Position numbers and translations under genes: made by a program. Shown here in pieces: positions 11,921 to 23,771 of a stretch of DNA of 64,000 nt (position 1 is the stretch's first letter; the number at the start of each line of letters is the position of its first letter). The notes below the pieces were generated by a model. It searched no databases, was not told the origin of the DNA, and saw nothing but the letters and a program-made list of their open reading frames with translations. This DNA is from Sternotherus odoratus (taxonomy: Eukaryota; Chordata; Testudines; Kinosternidae): contig JAVMKO010000007.1 of NCBI GenBank assembly GCA_032164245.1, forward strand, positions 3,658,001-3,722,000. The letters run 5' to 3'.

Positions 11921-12120
11921 CTCAGCTGAGAGTAATGTTCCATACCACTGGACAGCTTCCTTCCCAAGGAGCTTACAGTCTAAATAGATAAAGGCACGGG
12001 AAAACAAAAGGGAAAATGATTTGCATGGGATCTTGTGGCAGGTCAGTGGCAGAGCCTGGACAGAATCCAGGTTTCCTGGCTCCTGAGCCAATGCTCTATC
12101 CACTAGACCACGCTGCCTTC
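11921..12120 (+). repeat. Family X repeat, 3' part
   Basis: This contains 'ggagcttacagtctaaatag', 'ggcaggtcagtggcagagcc' and a tail reading 'ctctatccactagaccacg'. The tail resembles CORE-SINE/MIR endings. The same order, in a longer copy, is found at 41995-42530. Confidence 0.6.
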
Positions 12121-12246
12121 CCCATATCTGGAGATACTTCCAGGTCTCTAAAGCTAACAGAGGTCCAGATCAAGCCCTAAACATTGGCACATGGAGGGAT
12201 CTTCTAAACATGGATCTCCCCCTCCTTGCACAGAAAGGGGTGTTGC

Positions 12247-12265
12247 AGAGAGAGAGAGAGAGAGA
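12247..12265. repeat. (GA)n microsatellite
   Basis: An uninterrupted AG dinucleotide run of about nine units. No function is implied. Confidence 0.9.
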
Positions 12266-12862
12266 ATCTCCAGTTCTGGGGATTCATGGGGAGGAGGTGA
12301 GCAAAGAGGTAAGTGTGTCAGGTAGCATGCATGTTGTTCTCTCACCCAGTTCTGTGATGGGAGAGGCTCTGGGGGCAGCAGCAGTCACACTGACTAACAC
12401 AGTTTACTTGCCCAGGTGTCACGTTACTGAAGTTATTTGGGATCATATAGATCATTGGTGCAACCAAGGTCCTGTAGTGGCACCAAAGATCGTGTAAAGA
12501 GGGGTCATATAAGGTGTCTACGGCCAGGTTATGGTCTGCTGATTGTGATTAAGCTATCTGGATGTGGGTAGCAATTTGTAGTCAATGTGCTTGGTCAGTG
12601 TATGTAGACTTTGGAAAGCAACTGAGCAGCTGTCTGAGAAAAATAAGTGTTCTCAGTGAATACCCAATCAAGAACCAATCAAGTAACAATGAACTTTGTA
12701 GACACCCATCCACACCCGAGCTGCTCCAGGAATGTGGCCTGACTGATCAGGAACTGAATCTGGGAGAGCCCTGTAATTAGACCATGTGGCTATGAACCTC
12801 CATTTTGCAACTGGACTCTGCATAGGAAGGAGGAGGGGGTCTCCACCCACAAAAGGAAGTCT

Positions 12863-12869
12863 ATATAAA
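12863..12869 (+). promoter_or_regulatory. TATA box of the solo LTR
   Basis: TATATAA lies in the expected position within the LTR, about 250 bp before the polyadenylation signal. Whether it still drives transcription is unknown. Confidence 0.6.
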
Positions 12870-13111
12870 CCTGGAGGAGACTCCCTCCATTTTGTCTTCA
12901 GTCGGCCATTCTTACTCTGGAGGAATTTGAGCTACTCACAGAAGTTTTCAACAAAGGACTGTTTGACCCATCCTTGCAGTGGATGTATTCCAGAGACTGT
13001 GATTTGAACCTGCAGTTTATTTTACCACTGAACCAAGAACTTTGCCATTACTGCATGTAATTGATTTCTTTTAACCATTCCTAACCCTCACCTATACCTT
13101 TTTCCTTGTAT

Positions 13112-13117
13112 AATAAA
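13112..13117 (+). promoter_or_regulatory. LTR polyadenylation signal
   Basis: AATAAA lies in the R region of the solo LTR and is followed by a T-rich stretch. It is in the sense orientation of the host gene, so premature polyadenylation is conceivable but not shown. Confidence 0.6.
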
Positions 13118-13531
13118 CCTTTAAATTTTAGATCCTAAAGGATTGGCAACAGGGTGATTTGTGGGTAAGATCTAATTTGTATATTGACCTGGGTCTGGGG
13201 CCTGATTCTTTGGAATTGGGAAGAACCGTTTTCTTTATTTGGGGGATTGGTTTTCATAACCATTGGTCCCCAGGACAGGTGGCTGCTGGTGGTGATACTG
13301 GGAAACTGGAGTGTCTAAGGGAATTGCTTGTGTGACTTTTGGTTAGCCGGTGGGGCGAAACCAAAGTCTTTTATGTTTGGCTGGTTTGGTTTACCTTAGT
13401 GTGGAAAACCCCCCAGCTTTGGGCTGTAACTGCCCCTTTGGAAGCAATCTGTCCTGATCTGACACTCACAGTTGGATCCCACCAGGAACAGCACCGTCAC
13501 ACCAGGCTATGAGATGTGCCAGGAGCATATA

Positions 13532-13668
13532 CCGTGTTTCCCCGAAAATAAGACAGTGTCTTATATTAATTTTTGCTCCCAAAATTACATTACATTATAT
13601 TACAGCGAGAGGCAAAACTTGAAGTACGTCTTATTTTCGGGGGATGTCTTACTTTCGGGGAAACAGGG
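13532..13668. mobile_element. TA-flanked MITE (Tc1/mariner-like)
   Basis: The terminal inverted repeats are nearly perfect over 24 bp: CCGTGTTTCCCCGAAAATAA at the left and the complement of TTACTTTCGGGGAAACAGGG at the right. The element is flanked by TA on both sides, the target duplication of Tc1/mariner elements. It is 137 bp and non-coding. Confidence 0.8.
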
Positions 13669-14340
13669 TAGCAACTGGAGAATTCCTTTGGGTTTGAGAA
13701 TGTTTCTAGTTAAAAGGAGTGTTAAAAATATATTCTTTTAACTCAACATTGCATCTTGTCTTAGAGTTTTCTCTTCCTGTTGAACATTGGTCCAAGCTAA
13801 TCATGAGGAGGAGGTTTAGCGGAGGAGGTGTGGAAAATCTGTGTGGCCGACCCCCTAGCCAAGGGGATTCCCAGAGATTCTTGCTAATCCCAAGGATTCT
13901 GAGAAAGGTCTGCGACCTCCATGCGGGGAGACAGTGCCTTCTGACCAGGGCTGGCCCCTCGCGGCTTCATTGCTATCTGCTCCATCTCCTCCCCTTTTCC
14001 TGAAGCTCCTGTCGAGTTCCCTCCAGGGCAGGCGTGGAAGGGAAATAGAATTAGAGCGGCAACTGAGCTCCCCCGTCTGTGCATGGACGGCGGGAACCAC
14101 ATGTGGAATGTCTCCTTTGTTAGCAGATCTAAGGGGGGCCATCTGGTCACTCTTGCTTGAAATTAGGCATTAATCCTAATAAATGACCTCTCGATTACTA
14201 CCCAGGCCTCCTGCCTTTTGGACCAGTCAGCCGGTCCTGATTCAGGGAAAACACTACCCAGTTTTCCCCGACAGTGCGCCGCCAGTTCAGACTCTAATGC
14301 TAAGTAAGGTGCGTTCTGCATCTTTCAGAGAGAGAGATTA
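13669..14340. other. Non-coding stretch, nothing recognised
   Basis: Short overlapping frames on both strands at 13719-14173 have no family resemblance. A purine-rich AG run lies just upstream of the Helitron start. Confidence 0.45.
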
Positions 14341-14375
14341 TCATCTATCTATCTATATATATAAAAGTCAAGTGG

Positions 14376-14412
14376 TGTATGTATGTGTGTATGTATGTAT
14401 GTATGTACGTAT
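14376..14412. repeat. (TATG)n microsatellite in the Helitron
   Basis: Repeated GTAT/TGTA tetranucleotides lie close to the Helitron 5' end, as is usual in this family. Confidence 0.85.
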
Positions 14413-14639
14413 GACTGCGAACTCCTCCCGCACCGTTTGAGCCAGAGACTTGAAATTTGGTACAGTGAGGGGTCTTGGGGTCTAGATGCTGGTAAGGGTC
14501 GAAAAATTTTCGGATCTCACCTCTGACGCCCCTCAGGGGTGAAAGTCTTTCAGGGCCAATCACATCGGCTGGGCGGTTAGGTGGTGATGATGTCATAATA
14601 CCCCCCTCCAACAGACACCTCACTCGCTCAGCTCACGCC

Positions 14640-14875
14640 TCCCTCCTCCAACGGAACCCCGGAGATCCCTCAGTTCTCTGCCCCTCCCCCCTCCCAACGG
14701 AACCCCGGAGATCCCTCAGTTCTCTGCCCCTCCCCCCTCCCAACGGAACCCCGGAGAGCCCTCAGTTCTCTGCCCCTCCCACCTCAACCCCGGACTCCAT
14801 CAGCTCTGTGCCCCCCCCCACCTGCGAAGGTCCCCGGAATCCCTCGGCTCTGGGCCCCCTCCCCTCCTGCGACGG
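14640..14875. repeat. 46-bp tandem repeat in the Helitron
   Basis: About five degenerate copies of a unit reading AACGGAACCCCGGAGATCCC then TCAGTTCTCTGCCCCTCCCC. The first three copies are nearly identical and the last two are decayed. Confidence 0.85.
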
Positions 14876-14883
14876 ATCTGAGT

Positions 14884-16150
14884 TGGGTTTGGTGGGACGG
14901 TAAGTGAGGTGGGGGTGTCGGGTTCGGTCGGGGGGTGAGGTGGGGGTGTTGGGGTTGGTCAGGGGGTGTTGCGGTTGGTGGGGGGGTGAGGTGGGGGTGT
15001 TGGGTTTGCTTGGGGGGGTGAGGTGGGGGTGTCGGGTTTGGTCGGGGGGTAAGTGAGCCGGGGGGGTGTCGGGGTTGGTCTGGGGGGGTGGGAAGGTGTC
15101 GGGGGGGTGAGGGGTGTGGTGTGGGTGTTGGGTTTGGTCTGGGGGGGGGGGAAGGTGTTGGGGTGGGTGCCCAGACCAAACCCGACACCCCCCCCCCCCC
15201 GGCTCACTTACCCCCCGACCAAACCCGACACCGCCACCTCACCCCCCCACCAACCGCAACACCCCCTGACCAACCCCAACACCCACCCCTCACCCCTCAC
15301 CCACCCCAACACCTTCCCACCCCCCCAGACCAAACCCAACACCCCCTGGCTCACTTACCCCCCGACCGAACCTGACACCCCCACCTCACCCCCCCCACAC
15401 ACCAATCGCAACACCCCCAGACCAAACCTGACACCCCCCGGCTCACTTACCCCCCGACCGAACCCGACACTCCCACCTCACCCCCCCAAGCAAACCCGAC
15501 ACCCCCACCTCACCCCCCCACCAACCCCAACACCCACACCTCACCCCTCACCCACCACGACACCTTCCCACCCCCCCAGACCAAACCCGACACCCCCCCC
15601 GGCTCACTTACCCCCGACCGAACCCGACACCCCTACCTCATCCCCCCAAGCAAACCTGACACCCCCACCTCAACCCCCCACCAACCGCAACACCCCCTGA
15701 CCAACCGCAACACTCACCCCTCACCCACCCCAACACCTTCCCACCCCACCAGACCAAACCCTACACCCCCCGGCTCACTTACCCCCCGACCAAACCCGAC
15801 AACCCCACCTGACCCCCCCAAGCAAACCCAACACCCCCACCTGACCCCCCGACCAAACCCGACACCCCCCCCCCCGGCTCACGGTGCACTGTGTAGCACA
15901 CAGATTATTAAATACACTGTTCGGTCGGGGGGTGAGGTGGGGGTGTCGGGTTTGCTCAGGGAGTGAGGTGGGGGTGTCGGGTTTGGTCGGGGGGTGAGGT
16001 GGGGGTGTTGGGTTTGTTTTGGGGGGTCAGGTGGGGTTGTCGGGTTTGGTCGGGGGGTAAGTGAGCCGGGGGGTCTTGGGGTTGGTCGGGGGGGTGGGAA
16101 GATGTCAGGGTGGGTGAAGGGTGGGTGTTGGGGTTGGTCAGGGGGTGTCA
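14884..16150. repeat. Three-block G-rich/C-rich minisatellite
   Basis: A unit of roughly 30 bp built from GGGTGAGGTGGGGGTGTCGG and GTTTGGTC is repeated many times. Block 1 (14884-15172) has G on the + strand, block 2 (15173-15890) is the reverse complement (GACCAAACCCGACACCCCC), and block 3 (15922-16150) is G-rich again. Blocks 1 and 2 meet directly, so single strands can fold into a very long hairpin, and the G runs can form quadruplexes. Confidence 0.9.
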
Positions 16151-16679
16151 ACTGTCTGCCCCCTCCCCACCTCCGACTGACCCGAGCAACGCCGGGCACT
16201 TATGCTAGTTTTAAATAAGTGTCATGAGCCCAGTTTAGGCTTTTTATTCTATGGATGTTGAAGTAAATACATCAGTGCTGTGGTTCATTTCTTTCCCTCT
16301 CTTCTTTCCTCCGAGCACTGACTAAATTAAAACAAACGTTAGGGAGAGATTGTCAAAGGGCAGATTCCCCTGACTTTCAGTGGGTACTGTGGGCTGGATC
16401 CAGCACCCTTGCTGTTAAGGGATTCTCTCCCGTTGTCTTCAGTAGGTATAGAAACAGGCAACGCATGTGCACCTTCCATTGATTCCTTTGGAAGTCTCCT
16501 AAATGAATGCTTATGGGAGTGAGCAGCTTGACAGTGCCAGAGACTTAGGTTTCTCTCTCTCTCCTCAGCATCTCCAGTTTGCCCCCAGAAGAGATACAGA
16601 ACACGCCCACTGCATGGCAAATCCATCTGAGCCCTGTGCTACACAAACAATCTTTAGGGGAGATTGGGCAGGGAGAGTC

Positions 16680-16765
16680 ATGGAATCATAGAATATCAGG
16701 ATTAGAAGGGACCTCAGGAGGTCATCTAGTCCAGTCCCCTGCTCAAAGCAGGACCCTTTCAGTCA
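16680..16765 (-). mobile_element. CR1 3' tail, antisense
   Basis: The segment AATCATAGAATATCAGGATT, then 'gggacctcaggaggtcatct' and 'cctgctcaaagcaggacc', is the complement of the CR1 3' end. Only the last 85 bp is present. Confidence 0.85.
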
Positions 16766-17033
16766 TTGGACTCTCTGCCAATTGGGTTGTCTCCAATAGC
16801 GTTTTGGGCGACTTTTCTTCTGAAGTGGACTAGGACCCACAATTAATTGGACACAAATCTCCTAAAAGCTGTTGATTGAAATGCCTTTGGGTCTTGTTTA
16901 GCAAACATGTGAGCAGTGAGAAACTTTACTCACGTGAATTGTTCCATTAAGATCCATGAGAATACTCACGTAAGTAAGTTACTCACCTGCTTATGTGTTT
17001 GCAGGATTAGCCCATTTTTCACTCCTACCATTG

Positions 17034-17245
17034 GGTCTCCATGGGAAAGTTCCACTGGTTTACTTTAAATCAGGTTTTAAATCAATTTAGCTAAACCAGC
17101 ACAAATCCCTGTGTGGACACTTTTATTTTGCTTTATCTTAAATCTATTCCCAATTGATTTAAACTAAATCAGAATAAGATACTCTTAAATTGAAATAGAA
17201 GTTTCTACTCTTGGATTTGCACTTGTGTAACTAACCTGTCTTAAA
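17034..17245. repeat. MITE-like AT-rich fragment
   Basis: Repeated AAATCAGGTTTTAAATCAAT-type blocks and 'gtgtggacac' suggest a degraded MITE of the turtle GTGTAGACA group. No target duplication is visible. Confidence 0.3.
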
Positions 17246-20200
17246 TTCAGACCTGAGGTGAAACTGGTGCAATTTTCCCATGGAGACAAGCCTCAGGAGG
17301 TTTCTACTTCCATTCACTACCAACCTTCTGTATGCCCCCTACCAATTCAGCGCCCAGCTCACTCCTCCCCTCTGCAGAGTATTTTGATCCACTGCAATTG
17401 CACAGTCCCATGTTTTCCTCCTCACCCCTCTGCCGGAGAAGTGCAGAGGTCTCCAGGCTGGATGCCGTGAAGAGCAAAGCACTTAGGCACACGTTTAACT
17501 GTAAGGAGCATGAATACTCCCATTAGCTTCAAATGGACAACTCACATGCTTAAAGTTAAGCACGTGCTTAACTGCTCTGCTAGATGGACCACAGTGTTCA
17601 GCATTTCGTAGGAGTGAGTCTTTAGTTCACAGAGGCTGGAGATGGAGTGGAGTCCTCTTGAAAGAGGTCTACGCTACTTCCATCCTCTGGAAATGTCCCA
17701 CTGCTTTCAAACAGGAGTCTACGGGTGACCTCAGCACCTAGCTCTGAAAGATCAAGAGAACAAGAAAAAAGATAATTAGCCATTTAAGCTAAAACAGGGA
17801 ATAGACTGCTATGTTTCAAGCATACCATTAGAAAGAAATTAGGTTGGATTTCCTGCTTCTGGTTTGAGGGACTGTGTGTGGTCTCCACCAGGGCAACAGC
17901 TGATAAGGAAGAGAAAGTGAAACAGAAATGTTGATACTTATTTCATTATGTTAATCGTTAACCTGACTTACGGGTGGAATTTGTGTATACCTGGTGGTTT
18001 TAGCTATTCGGGTGTTTTCAGCACCTTTTGTCATCTTAGGCTCAGCAAAGTAAGAAACTGCAGTTTCTCATTCTACTTTGATGTTTTGCGGAGTTGCAAA
18101 GAAATGGCAAAATGTTTCACCTTTCCCGAGTTGTTAGTGCAGATTCAAAGCATGTGCGAACAGGTGCAAAAACGCGTCCATCACAATTACAGCAAGAAGC
18201 GGAGTGCAGTTGTAAGTGCCCCGGGCCTTTGGGCCCTCCTAGAATGTTATTACATCATAGAATTCCTCCACCACCAACGGGTGAGGAAAAAGTGCATCTT
18301 TTTATCTAAGCTGTATTTAATTTGTGGTTACATACAAGTGCTGGCGCTTTTATGGACAAGCTCCTTTAGGCAATGGTTCTGTGAAATTTGCGAACAGCTG
18401 GATGGGACAGATTTGGAAAGCGCTGCTGTACGTAAGTAAGAAAAATAAACGTCGCTGGGAGAGACCAGTGTATTTTTCCCAAATAACCCCTTTATTTCCA
18501 TATTAGCTCTTAGCCAGGAACAAATCTTTGACTAATGTATGTTCTTTTGATAGTCTTAGGAAGTCAATTCTCTCTAGAAAAGCAGAAATTGGCCCCCAGC
18601 AGGGGAACGTTTGAATGTTATGAAAAGCTAGTTTTCTTTTTTAAAGCTTCAGTTGGTTCTGAATTCCCTTGACAAATAAACAGAATGCCTGATGTCATTG
18701 GATTGCCTTGTCTCATGGTGAATTTGTAACTAAAGGCTTCTTCTCTAACAAGGGACTGTCAGTTCCCCGGAAAACGTCAGAGTCGGTTTCTGATCAGTCC
18801 CAAAGAGGCACAGAACAAACAAGACCAGTAAAATGCTTTGAAGTTGTTGAAGGATAAGTAACAACTTGAGGCACCAAGTACTTGGAATATGGTTATCAGG
18901 TCAATTACATTCATAAAACTGCTTTGCACCCATTTATGTCGATTCCATAAACTTTGAGCAGATAAGATAAAAACCAATAGCTCAGGCAAAAGAATATACT
19001 TACAGAATATGAATGCAGAGCTGTTCTCCAATCAATTAGCCAGGGATTCGTGTTTGTTCAGGAGCACTAGCATTAATCTCCCCTTTTCCTCCTCTTCCCC
19101 AGTTCTCTCACACACGATAGAAAAGATCCTTTCCCGCCAATAGTCTAGACCCCCTTCCGGCAAGCCAGGGAGGACTCCCTCCCTCCCCTGACCCAGCTAG
19201 GGGAGCCGAGGTCGGGCTGACCCACTCACTACAAGCAGCAAATATTCCCAAGCCTCCACCCAGCCCACCATTATCAGAGGGGTCCTGCTTCCCATACCTC
19301 TCAGCCCCTCCTATAGCTAGAGACCACAGAGTGCCTCTGTGAGACACAGCTGATAGATGAGAGCTGTTTAGAGAAGCTCATGAGGGGCGGGGGAGGGTGG
19401 ATCTGAAGTGTGGGGAGTTTTGGATGGATCTGAGGTGTGATTTGATATTATTTTTTTTTTGAGGTGAGAAGGAAAAGTGACGCACTGAAGGATTTTTTTT
19501 GAGTTGGGAAAGAAGGGAATGTGCTACAGAGGGAATGGCACATGTATCACTCATTGAGGGAGTTATATGCTGTCAGTTGAGGGCTGGGTTAGTATCTGGC
19601 TCCTTATTGTGTCTTTTCTACAAGCACTAGTATCTACATTTCCCATAAAGCCTCTTCCTTGGAGCATGCTGCATGTAAAAGTTTGGGCCAGGAATAATGG
19701 GGGAAGGGAAAATGCATGACCTCATAAAGTTTTTGTGGAGACTCACTATAATCCAAACCCAGAATTGCCAGGTGCTTCTTCGGAGAGGGATCGGGGTTAT
19801 ATTTAAATACATCATCTAGATATCCCCTTAATGCCAGCAGAGAATCAATTCCATTTATTCTCTAAATGCACATTTCTTTTACCATGGCATGACTCCAAGA
19901 AGACATTTCAATTGATCGGCGGACTGAATTTAACACACACAGACAAAAAGTGAAAGTAAGTATCATTACTTCTAGCACAGAGGTTTTACCAAGCTATTGA
20001 GAAACGGGACTCTTAAAAAGCAAGACACCTCGGGCTTATTTTTAGAAAATCACTTCTCCAAATTATCCTCCGGGACAAATTGGACAGAACACTGTCGTCA
20101 GCAAAAGGTTCAAGTGATCCAGCACCAAAATGAAGATAGCACTTAATCAATGCACTTTAATCTAGGAGGGAAGGCTGAAGGACAGTGACGATCCATGGAA

Positions 20201-21720
20201 ATGGATGTAATCCTGCTAGAACAGTTAGCCCAAATACCTATTTGGGGGTGGGAATATTCAGAATGGAGGGGGACTGCCTCCGTTCCCATAAAGTAAGCAG
20301 GGGTAACTCGGGTCATAACTTGAGTGGAACATCCCAACTTTGCCCAGACCTCAACTTCCATTTGGTGGGTGAGGAGTTTCTGTGGCTGCTTTACATGGCA
20401 GTGCTCACCTGAACTCTCCTGCCAGCTGGGATCACCCAGGAGAAGGCAGCTACGTTGCAACCTCTTGACACTAGAAGCTGCTCTCACTCCTGCTGGGTTT
20501 GAGCGGTGCTCAGGGGTGAAGGGAGGACGCTGTTTAGAGAGGAAGGAGTGACTGGGGTGTGGAAGGAAGAGTCACCAGAGGTGTCTAGAGCCACATGAGG
20601 ACTGGGGGAATCAGAGAGAAGGAGGGGATAAATCTGGGCTCTCTGATAGGGAGACAAGAGTATAGGAGCCCTATGCGGGGGGGTCTTTGTGTCTTTAGCC
20701 AGTCCCCAGCGTTGCTGGCAAAATGACTCCACTGATCGTCCTTGTGATCGTATCTTTTAGCTCCACGCAGTGACCATGGCAACCAAAGTTCTTGATTGGT
20801 TGCTATAGGATATTCGCTCTAATGTCTGTTGATGGGAGTGGGGGAAGGAGAGCAGCTGGGGAGCATGGGGAAGTTGCTTGACTGCGGTAATCGTGTTTGG
20901 CAGGTCAAGGGTGAGCATCGGCCTGCAGGGATTAGTACAATGCCCTGGACTAGCAAAGTGGTGTTATAATAAACCCCAGATGTTTCTGCTCTTTTCAATG
21001 TATATGTTATGCTTAAACCTTAAAATGTATCCTAGGATATGGTGGTAGGAAAAGGTTATTAGCTGCTTGGAAATTCCTTATTTGTAATGTATCCATTCCC
21101 TCTTGATATTAGCTGCTGCCTGTTTAAAACATAAATCTTTGATTCTGTATAGTAACAGCAACATTCCCTCCAAATCAGCGGTTCCATTTGACTTCATGAG
21201 AACACAAACACAGTTCTCTTGTGAGAATTCAGACCTTGCACTTCAGAACCTGGGAACTGCGCTAGCAGGTTTTGTGTAATGGTGTGGGATGAAGAAACAG
21301 CACACAAGAGAGATAAGGAAGTCACAGGTGCATGGAAAACACAGTTTCATTCCCCCAGGCTAATGGTTTTAGAATTTGGAGCCCCGACCCTTGGAGTATG
21401 TCATTGGTCCCAGCAGAACCATAGCATCACTGTGTGAGCTTTTAAGTCTAATAACTGTTTAGATCAAATGAAAGTGTTGGAGTCTCCCGTACTTAGCATC
21501 TCTGAACAGAGGACTAAACAGAAATAACATAAGTAACCATGTTTGTTGTGGGCTTTAAAACTTTGGTCCATACGTCCAGGACGACTCAAGAGTTTGATAA
21601 TGAGGGGGAGGCAGTCTTTCACCTCTAAGTTACTAATTCGAAGTTAGGCTAGTGGTTGGAGGATGTTACCAAGTGATGGATAATTGGTGGTTTCAGTCCC
21701 CTGGGCAGTGGGAAGAGCAC
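17246..21720. other. Non-coding stretch, nothing firmly recognised
   Basis: This 4.5-kb region holds a 163-codon open frame (17948-18439, +) with no recognised domain, no conserved partner exon and no splice logic; it is judged a chance frame. The rest is unremarkable AT-rich DNA with a GC-richer patch at 19080-19340. Confidence 0.4.
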
Positions 21721-21728
21721 ATCACAAA

Positions 21729-22023
21729 GGACTGGTCCTCACTACCGGGGGGGATCGACGGCAGATACGCAACTTCAGCTACATGAATCACGTAGCTGAA
21801 GTTTGCGTATCTGCAGCCGACTTTCCTGCCGTCCTCACGGTGGCGGCAGTCGGCGGCGCGCTCCCCTGTCGACTCCAGCTTGTACCTCCCGGCAAGCTGG
21901 AGTTCCAGAGTCGACAGGGGCGCCACGGGCGATCGATTTCTCGCGTCTTCACCAGATGCGAGAAATCGATCGCCGAAAGATCGATTGCTACCCGCCGATC
22001 TGGCAGGTAGTGAAGACCAGCCC
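21729..22023 (-). mobile_element. PIF/Harbinger-like MITE, copy 2 (inverted)
   Basis: The ends are inverted repeats: GGACTGGTCCTCACTACC at the left and GGTAGTGAAGACCAGCCC at the right, flanked by AAA on both sides. It is in the opposite orientation to copies at 10791, 30311 and 42160. Internal hairpins include CTTCAGCTACATGA...GTAGCTGAAG at 21775-21803 and the palindromic-type pair CTCCAGCTTG / CAAGCTGGAG around 21870-21903. Confidence 0.8.
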
Positions 22024-22029
22024 AAAAAG

Positions 22030-23135
22030 ACTGTCTTCACAAAGTGGAATCCTCCAGTTTTAACCCTAAAAGGGGGGCATCTCTGGGGCAAGGGTGGGAT
22101 GAGGATACACAGAAGAAGGTGTGAGTGGAAGAGGAATCTGTTTATCAATGCTAGCAACCCTCATGAGAACTTTAAAAGTCTTTGTAACGTTCTCAGTCCT
22201 CAAGGCTTGGAGGAGGAGGAGCCGGTCACAAGGCTCCGTATGCAGCACCGGGCCCAGAATTGTAGAGTCCTGGGTGTCAAATCCAGTGCCAGTCTGTGTA
22301 CCCACTCCAGCCTTGGCAACTCCGTCTAGGCTTCCAACTGAGATGCCGGATAGTGTCAAGTTGGATGATTACTGTAGATGGTTTTTATATTCTGTGTAAC
22401 TGTCCATTTAAGATTGAGACCTCCCTGCTCACAACTCACTTCACAGTCATCTCATGGCAACAGCCAATGGCCATTTGTACCCATCTCTGTGCAAGTTTGT
22501 TACGGACAGTACATTCTTCTTATTCCTTGAGGAATAGCAAATTTACTCTTTCAGAGATTCCAGCAAAAACCTACTTCGAAATTAGTTTGATTTAATCATT
22601 GATGTACTTGCGTACTATAGAGATATTGGATATTCATAAAGCTGATGAGATAAAACACTTTGCAAAGAGAACTGTGTGAATGGAACTAATAACTTCTGAA
22701 ATATGTTTTAAATTCCTGCTAGAAAAAATAAAACACGAATAAAAGGCAGAAATAGAGTGGGGATCAATTTAATCATTTTGATTTTTTTCATTATTCTCTC
22801 CCATCAGGTTGTTTTATTCTGTCTCCCTACAGATGGGCAAAGATTCAGAGTAAGGCAAAGCCGAGTGAAAGAGTTTGTCCATATTTTACAGGACATTTTT
22901 GGTGTGTCTGTTTTTTGCATTTCCCTGAACAATGATGGTGACCCCTTTGGTCAGTTACTACCTGAGAATTCCACATACAACCAGCAGGGGGACTCAGGAT
23001 ATTAGATTTTCTCACAGATCATTTAAAAATGGCCTATGCGTTTTCTTGTGATTATTCCCTCTCTTTGTTGTGTTTTACTGCTTTACCTTCTTCTTCCACC
23101 TGTTTGCAGGGCTCACTACCGTGGGTCTTATCTGC
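22030..23135. other. Non-coding stretch, nothing recognised
   Basis: Frames at 22066-22600 and 22757-23005 are short, and none shows a conserved domain. No repeat family could be assigned. Confidence 0.4.
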
Positions 23136-23141
23136 CTATAG

Positions 23142-23270
23142 CAGTGGATCTCAAACTCTTCCAAATCAGGCCCTCCTTCCTTAGCAGTATGGGAAGGGCA
23201 GGGTACTCATGACTCCTGGAGATCTGGAAGAGGGGTTGTTCCACCCTAGTAGAGAACTGCAGATCCACTG
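23142..23270. mobile_element. hAT-like MITE
   Basis: The ends are a short inverted pair, CAGTGGATCT at the left and AGATCCACTG at the right, 129 bp apart. CAGTGG ends are common in hAT elements. No clean 8-bp target duplication is visible, so confidence is moderate. Confidence 0.5.
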
Positions 23271-23771
23271 TGTTTAAAAGAAGCCTGTCACCTTACCAAT
23301 GTCCGGTTAGCCTGCTGGGTTCTGGTTTCCTTCCTTAAACGTAGGTGCTGCTGTTGCTACAGTATCGTGAGAGCAGCGTGCCAGCTTTGAGACCAGTCAA
23401 TAGCTTCTTGCCTGAACACATTATACAGTCTTAACAATGGGCTTATTTTTGATCACAATGGGGAAATAACTCTCTTAAATCCCGCCTGAGATTGGGTTTG
23501 TCACATGGCAGTGCTCTGTGCTATCTTTACACTGTATCTGGTGATGCAAATCGTATACATGATGCGTGCGCTAGTTCATGCCTGCCGTAGTTATGATTAC
23601 AAAACAGTTTACGTCCCAATCCCGTTTTCACACACCATTTTAAGATTAATTTTTTAATGCTCGGGTTCTGTTTGAAGTCGAATTCCCCCCTCCCACACCC
23701 TGCCCACCAAAGTTCAAGCAAAATACCTTTGAGCCCAGCAAGGGTAGAGAGAACAAAATGAGCCTATCCTC

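Larger units (their letters stand above)
12417..13501 (+). mobile_element. Solo LTR of an endogenous retrovirus-like element
   Basis: The 1085-bp segment starts TGTCACG and ends CGTCACA, and is bracketed by perfect 5-bp direct repeats CCAGG at 12412-12416 and 13502-13506. It holds a TATA box (TATATAA) at 12863-12869 and a polyadenylation signal AATAAA at 13112-13117. These are in the order and spacing of U3-R-U5. No internal viral genes are adjacent, so it is most likely a solo LTR left by recombination. The retroviral family is not identified. The + orientation matches the host gene. Confidence 0.85.
14344..16208 (+). mobile_element. Non-autonomous Helitron with amplified minisatellite
   Basis: The 5' end is TCTATCTATATATATAAAAG followed by a TATG-type microsatellite and 'gagccagagacttgaaatt', as in known vertebrate Helitrons. 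The 3' end is CTAG at 16205-16208, preceded by a GC hairpin (CCCGAGC-AAC-GCCGGG at 16181-16196), and is followed by T, as expected for insertion into AT. The exact 5' nucleotide is ambiguous between 14344, 14348 and 14352 because of TCTA repeats. No Rep/helicase frame exists. Most of the interior is GC-rich tandem repeats. Proline-rich open frames inside it are repeat artefacts. Confidence 0.85.

Noticed and set aside
15053..15700. 215-codon proline-rich open frame and its shadows
   Set aside because: It is read from the C-rich minisatellite inside the Helitron; the repeat structure keeps frames open.
14884..16150. CRISPR-like array
   Set aside because: The repeats are contiguous without unique spacers, and the DNA is vertebrate; it is a minisatellite.
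17948..18439. 163-codon open frame on the + strand
   Set aside because: It is one of the longest frames in non-repeat DNA, but it has no recognised domain, no credible splice context and a cysteine/phenylalanine-rich composition that looks like chance. It was not called as a gene.
21684..22329. Frames of 108-154 codons on both strands
   Set aside because: They cross the hairpins of a PIF-like MITE and are artefacts of its inverted structure.
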